Positions 37,413 to 48,240 of a stretch of DNA of 64,000 bases are shown piece by piece. A program made the position numbers and the translations under genes. Under the pieces are notes generated by a model. The model did not search any database. It saw only the letters and a list, made by a program, of their open reading frames with translations, and had not been told where the DNA came from. This DNA is from Thalassospira profundimaris WP0211. Lineage in GTDB: Bacteria; Pseudomonadota; Alphaproteobacteria; Rhodospirillales; Thalassospiraceae. The DNA is taken from positions 186,001 to 250,000 of the forward strand of contig NZ_AMRN01000001.1 in the NCBI RefSeq assembly GCF_000300275.1. The letters are read 5' to 3'. Each line of letters begins with the position of its first letter. The stretch's first letter is position 1.

Positions 37413-38309
37413 ATGCGGACATGGTTCAACACCCAATCCGATGTGATGCGGGCAAGCTTTTTCGCGCTGTTTGCGGCCATTCTGGCGGCGTGTTTTACGC
37501 TCACCATCCGCTATGCCACCGAGGAGTTGCATCCCTATCAGGCGGTGTTTTTACGCTTTGCCTTTGGCCTGATCCTGATTTTGCCGATGGTGATGAAACG
37601 CGGGATTGGCAGCCTTGCCACCAAGCGCCTGCCTTTGTTTGGCTTGCGCGGGGTTTTGTCGGCAGCAGAGATGTGTTTGTGGTTTATGGCGGTGTTGTAT
37701 TTGCCACTGGCAGAGGCGACGACGCTTAATTTCACGGTACCCCTGTTTGGCACCATTCTGGCCGCGGTGATTTTGCGCGAACAGGTGCGCATTCACCGCT
37801 GGCTTGCGATTGTTATCGGGTTTGTCGGTGTGGCGCTGATCATTCAGCCCGGGACTGATACCATGCAAGCGGCCAGCATTTTGCCGATTGCGGCGGCGAT
37901 CTGCATGGCCAGTGCCGGGTTGATCACAAAGCGATTGGTGGCAACCGAGTCCACCACGTCGCTTTTGTTTTATCTGATGATCATCACCACACCGGTTTCC
38001 CTGATCCCGGCATTATTCGTCTGGCAGACGCCAAGCTGGTCTGCACTTGGCCTGATGGCGGTTGCCGCGTTGATGATGAATGTGATGCAGGTTTGCAACG
38101 TCAAAGCCCTGCAACTGGCCGATTACAGTTTCTTCGTCGGGTTTTCCTATTTGCGTTTGCCGATCATTGCGGTGCTGGCGCTGATGCTGTTTGGCGAAGT
38201 GCCCGATATCTGGATATTGCCCGGCGGGGCGATGATTATCGGGGCTGCGATCTATGTCGCCCTTCGGGAAGGAAAATTGAACAGCGAAGCCAGACGGATC
38301 GAACGGTAG
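37413..38309 (+). CDS. EamA-family transporter, tandem copy 3
   Basis: A 298-aa paralogue starting 4 nt after copy 2 stops (ATG 37413, AGGAAG upstream). It has ten helices and ends GAMIIGAAIYVALREGKL. Copies 2 and 3 are closer to each other than to copy 1, for example in TTLNFTVPLFGTILAA versus ATALNFTVPLFGTIL, suggesting two duplication steps. Confidence 0.9.
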   Translation: MRTWFNTQSDVMRASFFALFAAILAACFTLTIRYATEELHPYQAVFLRFAFGLILILPMVMKRGIGSLATKRLPLFGLRGVLSAAEMCLWFMAVLYLPLAEATTLNFTVPLFGTILAAVILREQVRIHRWLAIVIGFVGVALIIQPGTDTMQAASILPIAAAICMASAGLITKRLVATESTTSLLFYLMIITTPVSLIPALFVWQTPSWSALGLMAVAALMMNVMQVCNVKALQLADYSFFVGFSYLRLPIIAVLALMLFGEVPDIWILPGGAMIIGAAIYVALREGKLNSEARRIER

Positions 38310-38499
38310 CACGCTTCATCGACAAGCAATTGCGAACCACGTACGCCAACTTCTAAAGAGACCAGCAATTGGGAGTTTCAACCTGAAACCCGTAAGAACG
38401 AACCTTCTACCAATCCAACACCTTGCCAAACCATGTGAACCTGCAACAAAAAAAGCTACTATTGCACCAATTATCCAACAACAGTTGCGGACCTAACTA

Positions 38500-39888
38500 A
38501 TGATAAAAGATACAGCGTTCATCGGGATAGGATCTGAGGAAACGTCGATTGATCCAATTCAGTACATTAGCAATTACAACATCTCTGAGCTCGATTATCT
38601 ATTTTGGAACTCGGCAACTTTCAGCGATGAATTCAGCAGATATGTAAAGAATGTTTACGGCAGCTCTAGCGAGAATACTAGACAGCGGTCCTGCATTACT
38701 TACTCAGAAAAGACAGAAAATCTTATAGATTTTTCAGAAAATGGTGGAAACATTGTAATATTTACTGGAGGAGAAACAAAAATAAACATTGGGTTTGGAA
38801 GACGAGATGACCCATCATTACTTGAACATTTTCGCCTATCAAGAACACATGGTAAAAGATATAAATTTATTGAAAATGAAAAAATTAACAGAACGCTAAA
38901 TGAAATATATTCAGAAATAAATTACTCATTTATAATAAAAAACAATAAAACAAAAACTTTGATAACAGTTCCCAGAACTGAAGAAGTAATATCTTCCTTT
39001 TATCTAACTGATGGAGGCGGAATTGTTATAGCGATGCCGCTACCTACTTCATCACCCCTCCCAGTAAGTAAAATTAAGACTCTGATATCAGATATTAAGG
39101 CCGAATTTTCAGAGGAAAATTCAAAGAGCGATCTTCCAAGACTTGCATCAAACTATCATCTACCGCTGGAACACCAAAAAACAGCTGAAAACAAAAAAAT
39201 ATCTGAAGAGATACAAGCTCTGCAGGCTCAAATAGATGAAAATAGGCTGATAATCTCGAAGGAGGCTGAATGGAAGCACCTATTTTCGTCACATGATGAA
39301 GCGCTTGAGAAAGCAGCAGCCAAAGCCTTTGAGGAACTTGGTTTTTTAGTGGGCTTTGGACCCAAAACTCACTGCGACATTGTCTGCGTAAAAGAAAAAA
39401 CAATACTTGCAGTTGAAGTAAAAGGCCTGAAGAGAAGTGCAAAACCTGCAAACGTCAATCAATGTAAAAGATGGATTTCAGACATTGTAGGTGCTCTTGA
39501 TTATGCACCAGACGACAAAGATAGCGTTCTAGAAGAATACGTTGATTGCCTTAAGAAACTTGGCGTCAAAAACCCGTCTTCTTCAGAAGAATGGGACGTC
39601 AAAGGTGTCGTTGTGATCAACACGTTTAGGAACAATTCACTCGAAGATCGAAATGATCCGAGCGAGCCTTCATTTAATAAGCAAGTTCGTGAACGGATGA
39701 AACGTGAGAACATCTGTGGAATGACCGGGATACAACTACTTAATCTTGTTATACGCATCACAGAGAACCCGTCAGAGAAAGAAAGTGTTTGCGAAACCAT
39801 CATCAAAACTGCCGGACAAATTGACCTTAAAGAAGATTGGAAAACCTACATCAGCAAAGTTGAGATATGCGAAACAGACCCAAAATGA
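38500..39888 (+). CDS. Orphan PD-(D/E)XK nuclease-like protein with coiled coil
   Basis: A 462-aa protein, A+T-rich and unlike its neighbours in codon use, hence probably acquired. Residues ~1-200 look like an alpha/beta fold (NGGNIVIFTGGE, then DGGGIVIAMPLP), perhaps GATase1-like. Residues ~218-255 are a predicted coiled coil (EEIQALQAQIDENRLIISKE). Residues ~260-330 carry a PD-(D/E)XK nuclease pattern: EKAAAKAFEELGF, then CDIVCV, AVEVKG, and a Gln in NQCKRW. The rest is a helical C-terminal region. This resembles single-gene restriction or defence effectors, but the family was not recognised. It is monocistronic and starts 191 nt after an exporter gene. Confidence 0.7.
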   Translation: MIKDTAFIGIGSEETSIDPIQYISNYNISELDYLFWNSATFSDEFSRYVKNVYGSSSENTRQRSCITYSEKTENLIDFSENGGNIVIFTGGETKINIGFGRRDDPSLLEHFRLSRTHGKRYKFIENEKINRTLNEIYSEINYSFIIKNNKTKTLITVPRTEEVISSFYLTDGGGIVIAMPLPTSSPLPVSKIKTLISDIKAEFSEENSKSDLPRLASNYHLPLEHQKTAENKKISEEIQALQAQIDENRLIISKEAEWKHLFSSHDEALEKAAAKAFEELGFLVGFGPKTHCDIVCVKEKTILAVEVKGLKRSAKPANVNQCKRWISDIVGALDYAPDDKDSVLEEYVDCLKKLGVKNPSSSEEWDVKGVVVINTFRNNSLEDRNDPSEPSFNKQVRERMKRENICGMTGIQLLNLVIRITENPSEKESVCETIIKTAGQIDLKEDWKTYISKVEICETDPK

Positions 39889-39946
39889 AGGCTCCAACCC
39901 CTGAACACTTAAAATCACACAGATAGCCGTTGCCGACAAAAGATAT

Positions 39947-39970
39947 AATTTGGTATACAAATACCAAATT
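39947..39970. promoter_or_regulatory. Perfect operator-like palindrome before the SDR gene
   Basis: aatttggtat (39947-39956), 4-nt spacer, ataccaaatt (39961-39970). TTGGTATAC-type half sites are typical of FCD/FadR-type GntR regulators. It lies 35-58 nt before the SDR start, in promoter position. No GntR gene is in the window. Confidence 0.65.
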
Positions 39971-40004
39971 AATCAGAAGAGCGCGCGTCGGGAGGCTTCA
40001 CGTC

Positions 40005-40766
40005 ATGCAAATCAAGGGTTCGATTGCCATTGTTACCGGGGCTGCGTCCGGTCTTGGCGCGGCAACCGCCGAGACACTGGCGAGTGCCGGGGCACGGATC
40101 GCGGCATTTGATCTGAATGAAGACGGTGCCAAGGCAACAGCCGAGAAATTGGGTGGCGTTGGCTATGGCGTTGATGTTTCCAATGCCGAAAGTGTCGAGC
40201 AGGCGGTTGCAAAGGTGCAGGCGGATCTGGGCACACCATCGATCCTTGTGAACTGTGCCGGGATCGTGCATGGCGAACGCATTGTCGGGCGCGACGGCCC
40301 GGCCGATCTGGCCGCCTTTTCCAAGGTGATTACGGTCAATCTGATCGGCACATTTAACATGATGCGGGTTGCCGCCAACGCGATGAGCCAGAATGACCCG
40401 AATGATGCCGGCGAACGCGGGGTGATTATCAACACGGCCTCCATCGCCGCCTTCGAAGGGCAGATCGGGCAAGCGGCCTATGCCGCATCCAAGGGCGGGG
40501 TGGCATCCCTTACCCTGCCGGCCGCACGTGAATTGGCGCGCCATGGCATTCGGGTGGTATCGATTGCACCGGGCCTATTTGGCACGCCGATGTTAAAGGG
40601 CCTGCCTGACGAGGTTCAGGAAAGCCTGGCTGCCAATACGCCGTTCCCGAAACGCCTTGGCGATCCGTATGAATATGGCCGTCTGGCGATGCATATCTGT
40701 GAAAATGAAATGATCAATGGCGAGACCATTCGCATAGATGGCGCGGTCCGGCTGGAACCGAAATAG
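40005..40766 (+). CDS. SDR, probable 3-hydroxyacyl-CoA dehydrogenase (HSD10-like)
   Basis: A 253-aa SDR. The cofactor site is TGAASGLG, with the following Asp in AAFDLN favouring NAD+. NCAG is present, with catalytic Ser in INTASIAAFEGQIGQ and YxxxK in YAASKGG. The insertion GERIVGRDGP after the NAG strand and the end INGETIRIDGAVRLEPK fit type-II 3-hydroxyacyl-CoA dehydrogenases acting in branched-chain or fatty-acid breakdown. GGGAGG lies 9 nt before ATG 40005. It follows a GntR-like palindrome. Confidence 0.87.
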   Translation: MQIKGSIAIVTGAASGLGAATAETLASAGARIAAFDLNEDGAKATAEKLGGVGYGVDVSNAESVEQAVAKVQADLGTPSILVNCAGIVHGERIVGRDGPADLAAFSKVITVNLIGTFNMMRVAANAMSQNDPNDAGERGVIINTASIAAFEGQIGQAAYAASKGGVASLTLPAARELARHGIRVVSIAPGLFGTPMLKGLPDEVQESLAANTPFPKRLGDPYEYGRLAMHICENEMINGETIRIDGAVRLEPK

Positions 40767-40849
40767 TCCCACACGATTTCGTTTCTTTATCCCGCAGCCA
40801 ATGCGCCCTGCCGTCCCCCAGCGGCAGGGCGCAATTCATTTGGCAGGGC

Positions 40850-41140
40850 TTACTGACCAGAAGCCGTTTGGCAGAAGGTTGCCAGATCAATGTCCTTTTG
40901 CGTCACGCCACCGGCATCGTGGGTGGTCAGGGTCATTTCGACCTTGTTATAGACATTGAACCATTCGGGATGGTGATCCATCTTGTCGGCCATGAGCGCC
41001 ACCCGCGTCATGAAGCCAAACGCGGCATTGAAATCGCCAAACTTGTAGACGCGCTTGATCGAAAGCCCGTCATCGGCAAGCGCCCATCCCGAAAGATCGG
41101 TCAGCGCCTTTTCGATGGTGGATTTTTCAAGTTTGCTCAT
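40850..41140 (-). CDS. phhB: Pterin-4a-carbinolamine dehydratase
   Basis: A 96-aa PCD/DCoH protein with the catalytic [20 protein letters not shown] block, in which the two His and a later His shape the active site. It recycles 4a-hydroxytetrahydrobiopterin after aromatic hydroxylation, or acts on molybdopterin. AAGGAGG precedes ATG 41140; an upstream frame to 41218 is not needed. No phenylalanine hydroxylase gene is present here. Confidence 0.93.
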   Translation of the reverse strand: MSKLEKSTIEKALTDLSGWALADDGLSIKRVYKFGDFNAAFGFMTRVALMADKMDHHPEWFNVYNKVEMTLTTHDAGGVTQKDIDLATFCQTASGQ

Positions 41141-41231
41141 ATCTTGTGCCTCCTTAATGTTGGCCACTTGTCTTATGGACGCGGTCGTCTGGGCGCATTG
41201 GAACATAAAAACCAGCACAACCCAAATCGGT

Positions 41232-41867
41232 CTATGTCAGCAAGCCTTGCACACGTGATTGCAGCACCGGCAAAAGGTCGGCTTCAAACCACGGGTTCTT
41301 TTTCATCCAGGCGGTGTTGCGCCAGCTTGGATGGGGCATCGGCAGAATGCCGTCGGGCAGGAAATCGGCAAAGTGATGCACGGTTTCGGTCATGGTTTTG
41401 GCCCGGCGCCGACCAAGATAGCGTTCCTGCGCATATTGCCCGATCAAAAGGGTCAGGCCGATATCGGGTAAATGATGGCGCAGGGCATCATGCCATGTCG
41501 GCGCGCATTCCGGCCGGGGCGGCAGATCACCACCACGATCAAACCGGCCGGGATAACAAAACCCCATCGGCATGATGGCGAGTTTGGCCGGATCATAAAA
41601 ATCATCGACTGAGAGTCCCAGCCAATCGCGCAAGCGATCCCCGGATGCATCGTTCCACGGCAGACCGGTTTCATGCACGCGTGTGCCGGGTGCCTGCCCG
41701 ATCACAAGGATGCGCGCAGATTTCGCCATGCGCACCACAGGGCGCGGACCCAGAGGCAAGTGTTCGGCACAAATCCGACACGCCCGGACCTCAGACAGCA
41801 GCTTATTGAGCGACGCGTCCCCGCCCATCGGATCAATTTCGGGCAATTGTCCGCTCAACCCCGGCAT
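41232..41867 (-). CDS. Uracil-DNA glycosylase family protein
   Basis: A 211-aa UDG-superfamily protein. The N-terminal catalytic motif is [16 protein letters not shown] and the C-terminal motif is MPHPSWRN. Cysteines at 30, 33, 104 and 121 are spaced like the [4Fe-4S] ligands of family 4/5 enzymes; this is seen, the cluster is inferred. It is expected to remove uracil or related damaged bases from DNA. It starts 3 nt after the GST gene stop and is co-transcribed with it. Confidence 0.82.
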   Translation of the reverse strand: MPGLSGQLPEIDPMGGDASLNKLLSEVRACRICAEHLPLGPRPVVRMAKSARILVIGQAPGTRVHETGLPWNDASGDRLRDWLGLSVDDFYDPAKLAIMPMGFCYPGRFDRGGDLPPRPECAPTWHDALRHHLPDIGLTLLIGQYAQERYLGRRRAKTMTETVHHFADFLPDGILPMPHPSWRNTAWMKKNPWFEADLLPVLQSRVQGLLT

Positions 41868-41870
41868 GGG

Positions 41871-42530
41871 TTATTTTACCTCAGAGTCTTCAATCACCCA
41901 TTCTTCGGCTCCGGCATCGGCATACCATTCCTTCATTTCCGGCAGGCCAAGGATGGTTTCCATATAGGCATTGCCGATCGGATCAAGGCTGACGCCATAG
42001 GTTTTGAACCGCGTTACCACCGGGGCAAACATGGCGTCCGCAATCGAAAAATGCCCAAACAGGAAATCACCGCCCTGCCCGAATTGGGTGCGGCACATCT
42101 TGAAGATTTCAGTGATGCGGTTGATGTCCTTGTCCACGCCTTCATTGCGGCCAAGGCCGGGCAGGCTTTTGCGGCAATTCATCGGCATGGAACTGCGTAA
42201 AGGCCCAAACCCGCCATGCATTTCAAGCGAGACAGCACGCGCAATCGCCCGCACATCGATATCAAGCGGCCAGAGCATGGTGTCAGGCTGGCTGTCGGCG
42301 ATGTATTCGAGAATGCCAAGCGCCTCCCAGATGGTTTTGGTGCCATCAAAATAGGCCGGGACCTTGGCCGTGGGCGAAAAGACCGGGGCCTTGGCGTGCC
42401 ATTCCTCGGAGCGGAGCGGGACCAGTTTTTCCTCGAACGCCACGCCGGCAACGCGCAGGCCAAGCCAGGCGCGCAGCGACCAGGAGGAATAGTTTTTATT
42501 GCCGATATAAAGCACAGGAAGGTTTTGCAT
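41871..42530 (-). CDS. Glutathione S-transferase
   Basis: A 219-aa cytosolic GST. The N-terminal thioredoxin-like domain begins LYIGNKNYSSWSLRAWLGL, with the Ser in YSSWS at the usual catalytic position, and has KVPAYFDG as the glutathione-binding turn. An all-helical C-terminal domain follows. ATG 42530 matches the family N-terminus. It is first of two genes with the uracil-DNA glycosylase. Confidence 0.88.
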   Translation of the reverse strand: MQNLPVLYIGNKNYSSWSLRAWLGLRVAGVAFEEKLVPLRSEEWHAKAPVFSPTAKVPAYFDGTKTIWEALGILEYIADSQPDTMLWPLDIDVRAIARAVSLEMHGGFGPLRSSMPMNCRKSLPGLGRNEGVDKDINRITEIFKMCRTQFGQGGDFLFGHFSIADAMFAPVVTRFKTYGVSLDPIGNAYMETILGLPEMKEWYADAGAEEWVIEDSEVK

Positions 42531-42783
42531 GGCGGGACCTTTGGCGGTTGGCGCGATTGGCACATTTGATGACAGCGGCGAATACTATCTGGCCTTTGGG
42601 TGCTGTGTTCAAGCCAGACGTTCAAGCGTGGCTTTAAGCACAAAGCAGTGTTCGATTATGTGAATGAGTTTTGACCGCGGGGGATGGCAGCCGTAAGATC
42701 GGGTCACATATCTTGTGAACACATATTGCCGGTTCGTTTTGCTTGGGCAGTTGGTCTTTGGCCACTGCCCTTTCAGTCGACCG

Positions 42784-42818
42784 TCACCTGTCACCTATCA
42801 CTCGTCACCCGTCACCAG
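42784..42818. repeat. 7-bp tandem repeat, five units
   Basis: Units tcacctg, tcaccta, tcactcg, tcacccg and tcaccag, directly upstream (16-50 nt) of the aminopeptidase start. They fall in the leader or promoter, where slippage could alter expression. Confidence 0.65.
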
Positions 42819-42833
42819 CAGGGATGCCTTAAA

Positions 42834-44234
42834 TTGTACGACCACATCATCGCCAACGATCCTTCTGCCACTCCGACCCCGATCACCCCGATTGCCGAAA
42901 GCGGTTTTGAAAGCTGGCTTGCCCAACAGCCGGACGCAACCAAGTCGTGGATTTCCGCCAACGGCTTTGAGGGCAAGCGCGGCACGCAGCTTTTGCTTCC
43001 CGGCAAAGACGGCGCGGTTGGCAGCGTTCTGGTCGGCTATGTTGATGATGCCAAGGCGATCTGGGATTTTGCCGGCTTGCCAAATGCGCTTCCGGCCGGG
43101 ACCTATGCGCTTTCTGATGATCTGACGGACAAGGAAGATCTTTATGAAAAGGCCGCTCTTGGGCTTTATCTGGGGGGCTATCGCTTTGATCGCTATCGCA
43201 AGGATGACGGCAAAAAGGACAAGCGCGCCAAAATCGCCCTGCATGACATTGAAGCCGCCAAGCGGGCTGAAAACATAGCACGCGGCATCGGCCTTGCGCG
43301 CGATCTGATCAATGTGCCGGCCAATGACATGGGCCCGGCCGAACTTGAAGAAGCCGCCAGAGGCCTTGGTGCGGAATTTGGTGCCAATGTCAGTGCGATT
43401 GTCGGCATGGATCTTTTGGCCCAGAACTACCCGGCGATTCACACGGTCGGCCATGGCAGCGATCGCGACCCGCGCCTGATCGACCTTACATGGGGCGATG
43501 AAAATGCGCCGAAGATCACGCTGGTGGGCAAGGGTGTGTGTTTTGACACCGGCGGCTATGACCTTAAGCCATCAAGCAACATGCTTTTGATGAAAAAGGA
43601 CATGGGCGGTTCGGCACAGGTTCTTGGCCTGGCACGCATGATCATGGCGGCCGACCTTCCGGTCCGGTTGCGCGTTCTGATCCCGGCGGTTGAAAACATG
43701 GTGTCGGGTCGGGCCTATCGCCCGAGTGATATTTTGCAAACCCGCAAGGGCATCACGGTTGAGGTCGGCAATACCGATGCCGAAGGACGCATCGTTCTTT
43801 CCGATGCCCTGACCGAGGCGGCATCGGAAGACCCGGACATGCTGCTTGATTTCGCGACCCTGACCGGGGCGGCACGTGTTGCGCTTGGTCTTGGTCTGCC
43901 GGCCCTGTTTTCCAATGACGATGATCTGGCCAACGGGTTGATGGAAACGGGGATGGCTGAAAATGATCCGCTGTGGCGTTTGCCGCTGTGGGATGATTAT
44001 CGCAGCCAGCTTGATAGCAAGGCGGCCGATATGAACAATATTTCCGGCAGCCCGTTTGGCGGGGCGATCATTGCCGCGCTGTTCCTTGATCGGTTTGCCG
44101 AAGGCGCCAAAAGCTGGGCGCATATCGATCTGATGGCCTGGAACCCGTCTGACCGTCCCGGTCGCCCGACCGGCGGCGAAGCACAGGGCATCCGGGCCGC
44201 CTTCAAGCTCATCAAGGATCGTTACGGTAAGTAA
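42834..44234 (+). CDS. M17 leucyl aminopeptidase family protein
   Basis: A 466-aa peptidase. The N-terminal domain is followed by the M17 catalytic domain with VGKGVCFDTGGYDLK and NTDAEGRIVLSDAL, holding the two-metal site and catalytic Lys/Arg. It releases N-terminal residues from peptides in the cytoplasm. No ATG fits: the ATG at 42684 would add 50 non-conserved residues including the tandem-repeat region. TTG 42834 (LYDHIIANDP) with AGGGATG upstream is the likely start. Confidence 0.85.
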   Translation: MYDHIIANDPSATPTPITPIAESGFESWLAQQPDATKSWISANGFEGKRGTQLLLPGKDGAVGSVLVGYVDDAKAIWDFAGLPNALPAGTYALSDDLTDKEDLYEKAALGLYLGGYRFDRYRKDDGKKDKRAKIALHDIEAAKRAENIARGIGLARDLINVPANDMGPAELEEAARGLGAEFGANVSAIVGMDLLAQNYPAIHTVGHGSDRDPRLIDLTWGDENAPKITLVGKGVCFDTGGYDLKPSSNMLLMKKDMGGSAQVLGLARMIMAADLPVRLRVLIPAVENMVSGRAYRPSDILQTRKGITVEVGNTDAEGRIVLSDALTEAASEDPDMLLDFATLTGAARVALGLGLPALFSNDDDLANGLMETGMAENDPLWRLPLWDDYRSQLDSKAADMNNISGSPFGGAIIAALFLDRFAEGAKSWAHIDLMAWNPSDRPGRPTGGEAQGIRAAFKLIKDRYGK

Positions 44235-44299
44235 ACTAACCGTAAATTCAATTTTTTGGTAATTAGGCCTTTGACATCATGGCAGGGGTCAGGTAGAGA

Positions 44300-44313
44300 T
44301 TACGTATTCGTAA
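44300..44313. promoter_or_regulatory. Inverted repeat upstream of MarR-type gene
   Basis: ttacg (44300-44304), 4-nt spacer, cgtaa (44309-44313), 24 nt before the regulator start. This is a plausible self-regulation site. Confidence 0.5.
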
Positions 44314-44336
44314 CAAATAAATTGTTGGGCACGAAC

Positions 44337-44684
44337 ATGTCGATCGAGATCAAAGCGTCTCAGGCGCTTGACCTTTGGCGTATCGCGATTGTTGAGAGTG
44401 TGCGTCGGGACTCCCCCGACCTGTCGGCCCGACAGATGGCCTTGTTGCTGAGCGTTTACCTGACCCCGGCGCCGCATACGGTGCGCGGCCTTTCCGAGGC
44501 GCTTAATATCTCCAAGCCGGCCATTACCCGTGCACTTGATCGTCTGAGCTCGCTTGGCATGGTCAAACGCAAGGTCGATGAAGAAGATCGCCGTTCGGTT
44601 CTGGTTCAGCGGACGGTCAAGGGATCGGTCTTCCTGCGTGAATTTGGCGATATCATCGTCGGTGCCGGTCTCGAGAGCGAATAA
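44337..44684 (+). CDS. MarR-family regulator
   Basis: A 115-aa winged-helix protein (LSEALNISKPAITRALDRLSS as recognition region; RKVDEEDRRSVLVQ as wing). It is shorter than typical MarR, with reduced dimerisation helices. ATG 44337 is the likely start; the frame upstream to 44256 would run over the inverted repeat. The target is unknown; the flanking genes are the aminopeptidase and a LysE exporter. Confidence 0.8.
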   Translation: MSIEIKASQALDLWRIAIVESVRRDSPDLSARQMALLLSVYLTPAPHTVRGLSEALNISKPAITRALDRLSSLGMVKRKVDEEDRRSVLVQRTVKGSVFLREFGDIIVGAGLESE

Positions 44685-44967
44685 TCCGGCCCCAGAAACA
44701 ACCAAGAACAAATCGACAAGCGCCTGACGCCAGTCCGTAATTGACGCCCAAAGCCGGTTTCCAAGGCCACGTTTCGCAAAATCGGCCAATTAGGGCAGCA
44801 AAACTTCCCCATTTTAAATGCAGCAAATCTGATATGGCAAAAATTCGCTATATACAGACCAGTTGGTTTGTATCTGCGCCAATTGGCATGTTATGCGATT
44901 TCGATTTTCCAAAATGATATCAATGGTTTATCTGAAATTCTAATACAAAAGACCGGGCAAAACGACG

Positions 44968-45675
44968 TTATGGTGCCGTTGGCTGGTTTATCGCCTGTGC
45001 CGGGAGCGGATGCGTGTCCGCCATGGTTTCGGGCACCTCAATCAGCGCCAAAAGCCCCGCAGCAACGATCAAAACGCCACCTGACAGCCGTGCAATGACG
45101 TTATTGCCCCCGCGGCGCACCAGCCACGGCATCAGTTTTGCAGCCCCCATCGCGTAAATCATTACGAAACTGTAATCAAGTGTTACGAAGGTTACGCCCA
45201 GAATCAGCAATTGCGGCGCGAGCGGTTGGGATGGGTCGATAAATTGCGGAAACAGCGCCCCGAAAAAGGCAATCGCCTTGGGATTTCCAGCCGCGACCAG
45301 AAAGCCTTCACGGAAAAGGCGTAGTCCGTTTGCCGGCTCAAACCCCACCTGATTATTCGTTTCGATACCGGTCTTGATATTGATTTCCCTGGGTTTGCGA
45401 AGGAATGACATCAGCCCGATGACGAGCAGAAAGCCAACGCCGCACCATTTGACGATGGCAAAGGCGGTTGCCGATGTCGCCAGGACAGCGCCCAAACCAA
45501 GGGCCGCAATCAGCATCTGGATCATGTTGGCGGTGACATCCCCCAAGGCCGTCATCAAGGTCGGGCGCGCGCCATAACGCAGCGCATGCGACATGCCGAT
45601 CAGGATGCTGGGACCGGGCGACATCACGACGAGGAAGACAAGCAGGGTGAAACTGAGCCAGATTTCAAACGACAT
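44968..45675 (-). CDS. LysE-family exporter
   Basis: A 235-aa RhtB/LysE-type protein with six helices and the N-terminal signature VVMSPGPSILIGMSHALRYG. It likely exports an amino acid. It is convergent to the MarR-type gene with 283 nt between them, a stretch in which nothing further is seen. Confidence 0.88.
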   Translation of the reverse strand: MSFEIWLSFTLLVFLVVMSPGPSILIGMSHALRYGARPTLMTALGDVTANMIQMLIAALGLGAVLATSATAFAIVKWCGVGFLLVIGLMSFLRKPREINIKTGIETNNQVGFEPANGLRLFREGFLVAAGNPKAIAFFGALFPQFIDPSQPLAPQLLILGVTFVTLDYSFVMIYAMGAAKLMPWLVRRGGNNVIARLSGGVLIVAAGLLALIEVPETMADTHPLPAQAINQPTAP

Positions 45676-45818
45676 GGTGGGGCAACTTTAGTGGCAACTC
45701 TGGTGACGTTGGCCCCGGATATCACAGCAGCAAGGATCGACAAGTGCCCGTTTGACAATGGCCCATGCGCAGGCTGCGACGCATGAGCATCGATACGCTT
45801 ATCAGGGTAGGATTTTGG

Positions 45819-46517
45819 TTATTTGCGCGGCTTGGCGTCACCCGGCCAGAAATCATAAAACATGCGGATCTGAACCGAGCGCAGGGTATCGGGTGGCAGG
45901 ACGCCCTGACCGGTGCGCAGAAGCTTGTTTTGCAGGGCCGCGAAATAGCGGTTTGAGACCGGCTGGAACGGGCTGAAGGGTGGTTCCTTGGCAATTTCCT
46001 CGCCATTTTCTTCGGCCAGTTTGGCGGCTTCGGCCTCGGCGGCGAGTTCTTCCTCCGTCTTGGGGGGTGGTGGCGGCAGAAGGCCGGGGGCTGTATATTT
46101 AAAGCCGCGCTTGCCCGGTTCGCGGTTTTCAAAGCGTTGCTCGGTATCGCGATACATCAGGCGTTGCAGATCGACCAGAAAGGCGTTGATGACCTTGGGC
46201 AGGCGTTGTTCGATAACGTCCACAGCCTGCCTGTTGGTGGCTTCCAGCCAGATGTTGAAAACGATCTGACGAATGGTGCCGCTGTTGCGCAAGACAATCG
46301 TCAGCGACACCGGATCAGGCACAACAACCGTATCGGGTATTTCAGGAACGGCTGGTTCTTTGGGTTCTTCGGTGTTGGTTTTGTCCGCAGAGGCGGTGCT
46401 GGCAAGGGCCGCGGGGGTCGCCATTGAAAATACAGCAAAGCACAGAGCCATGATCAGCACATGGCCGCAAAGACGATGTCCGGTTCGATTTTTGATCGCA
46501 CGTGACAACATATTCAA
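45819..46517 (-). CDS. Secreted FliL-like protein of unknown role
   Basis: A 232-aa protein with an N-terminal signal or anchor helix (residues 18-40). A Glu/Pro-rich stretch leads into a domain resembling FliL: SLTIVLRNSGTIRQIVFNIWLE, RLPKVINAFLVDLQRL. A Pro/Glu-Ala insert (PPPPPKTEEELAAEAEAAKL) splits it before the last strand (SVQIRMFYDFW). FliL proteins modulate flagellar stators, but no flagellar genes are near, so the match is tentative. Confidence 0.6.
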   Translation of the reverse strand: MNMLSRAIKNRTGHRLCGHVLIMALCFAVFSMATPAALASTASADKTNTEEPKEPAVPEIPDTVVVPDPVSLTIVLRNSGTIRQIVFNIWLEATNRQAVDVIEQRLPKVINAFLVDLQRLMYRDTEQRFENREPGKRGFKYTAPGLLPPPPPKTEEELAAEAEAAKLAEENGEEIAKEPPFSPFQPVSNRYFAALQNKLLRTGQGVLPPDTLRSVQIRMFYDFWPGDAKPRK

Positions 46518-46594
46518 CCTTAAACCTGCCTTTATAGTCCTGTTATTATTGCCTTTTCATATGTTGTACCCGATCTTGACCCGGAATGCTGCCC

Positions 46595-48229
<1,635 letters not shown>

Positions 48230-48240
48230 TGTCCTACTCC

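Noticed and set aside
44685..44967. Small genes in the gap between MarR and LysE genes
   Set aside because: Open frames there lack ribosome sites and any conserved pattern.
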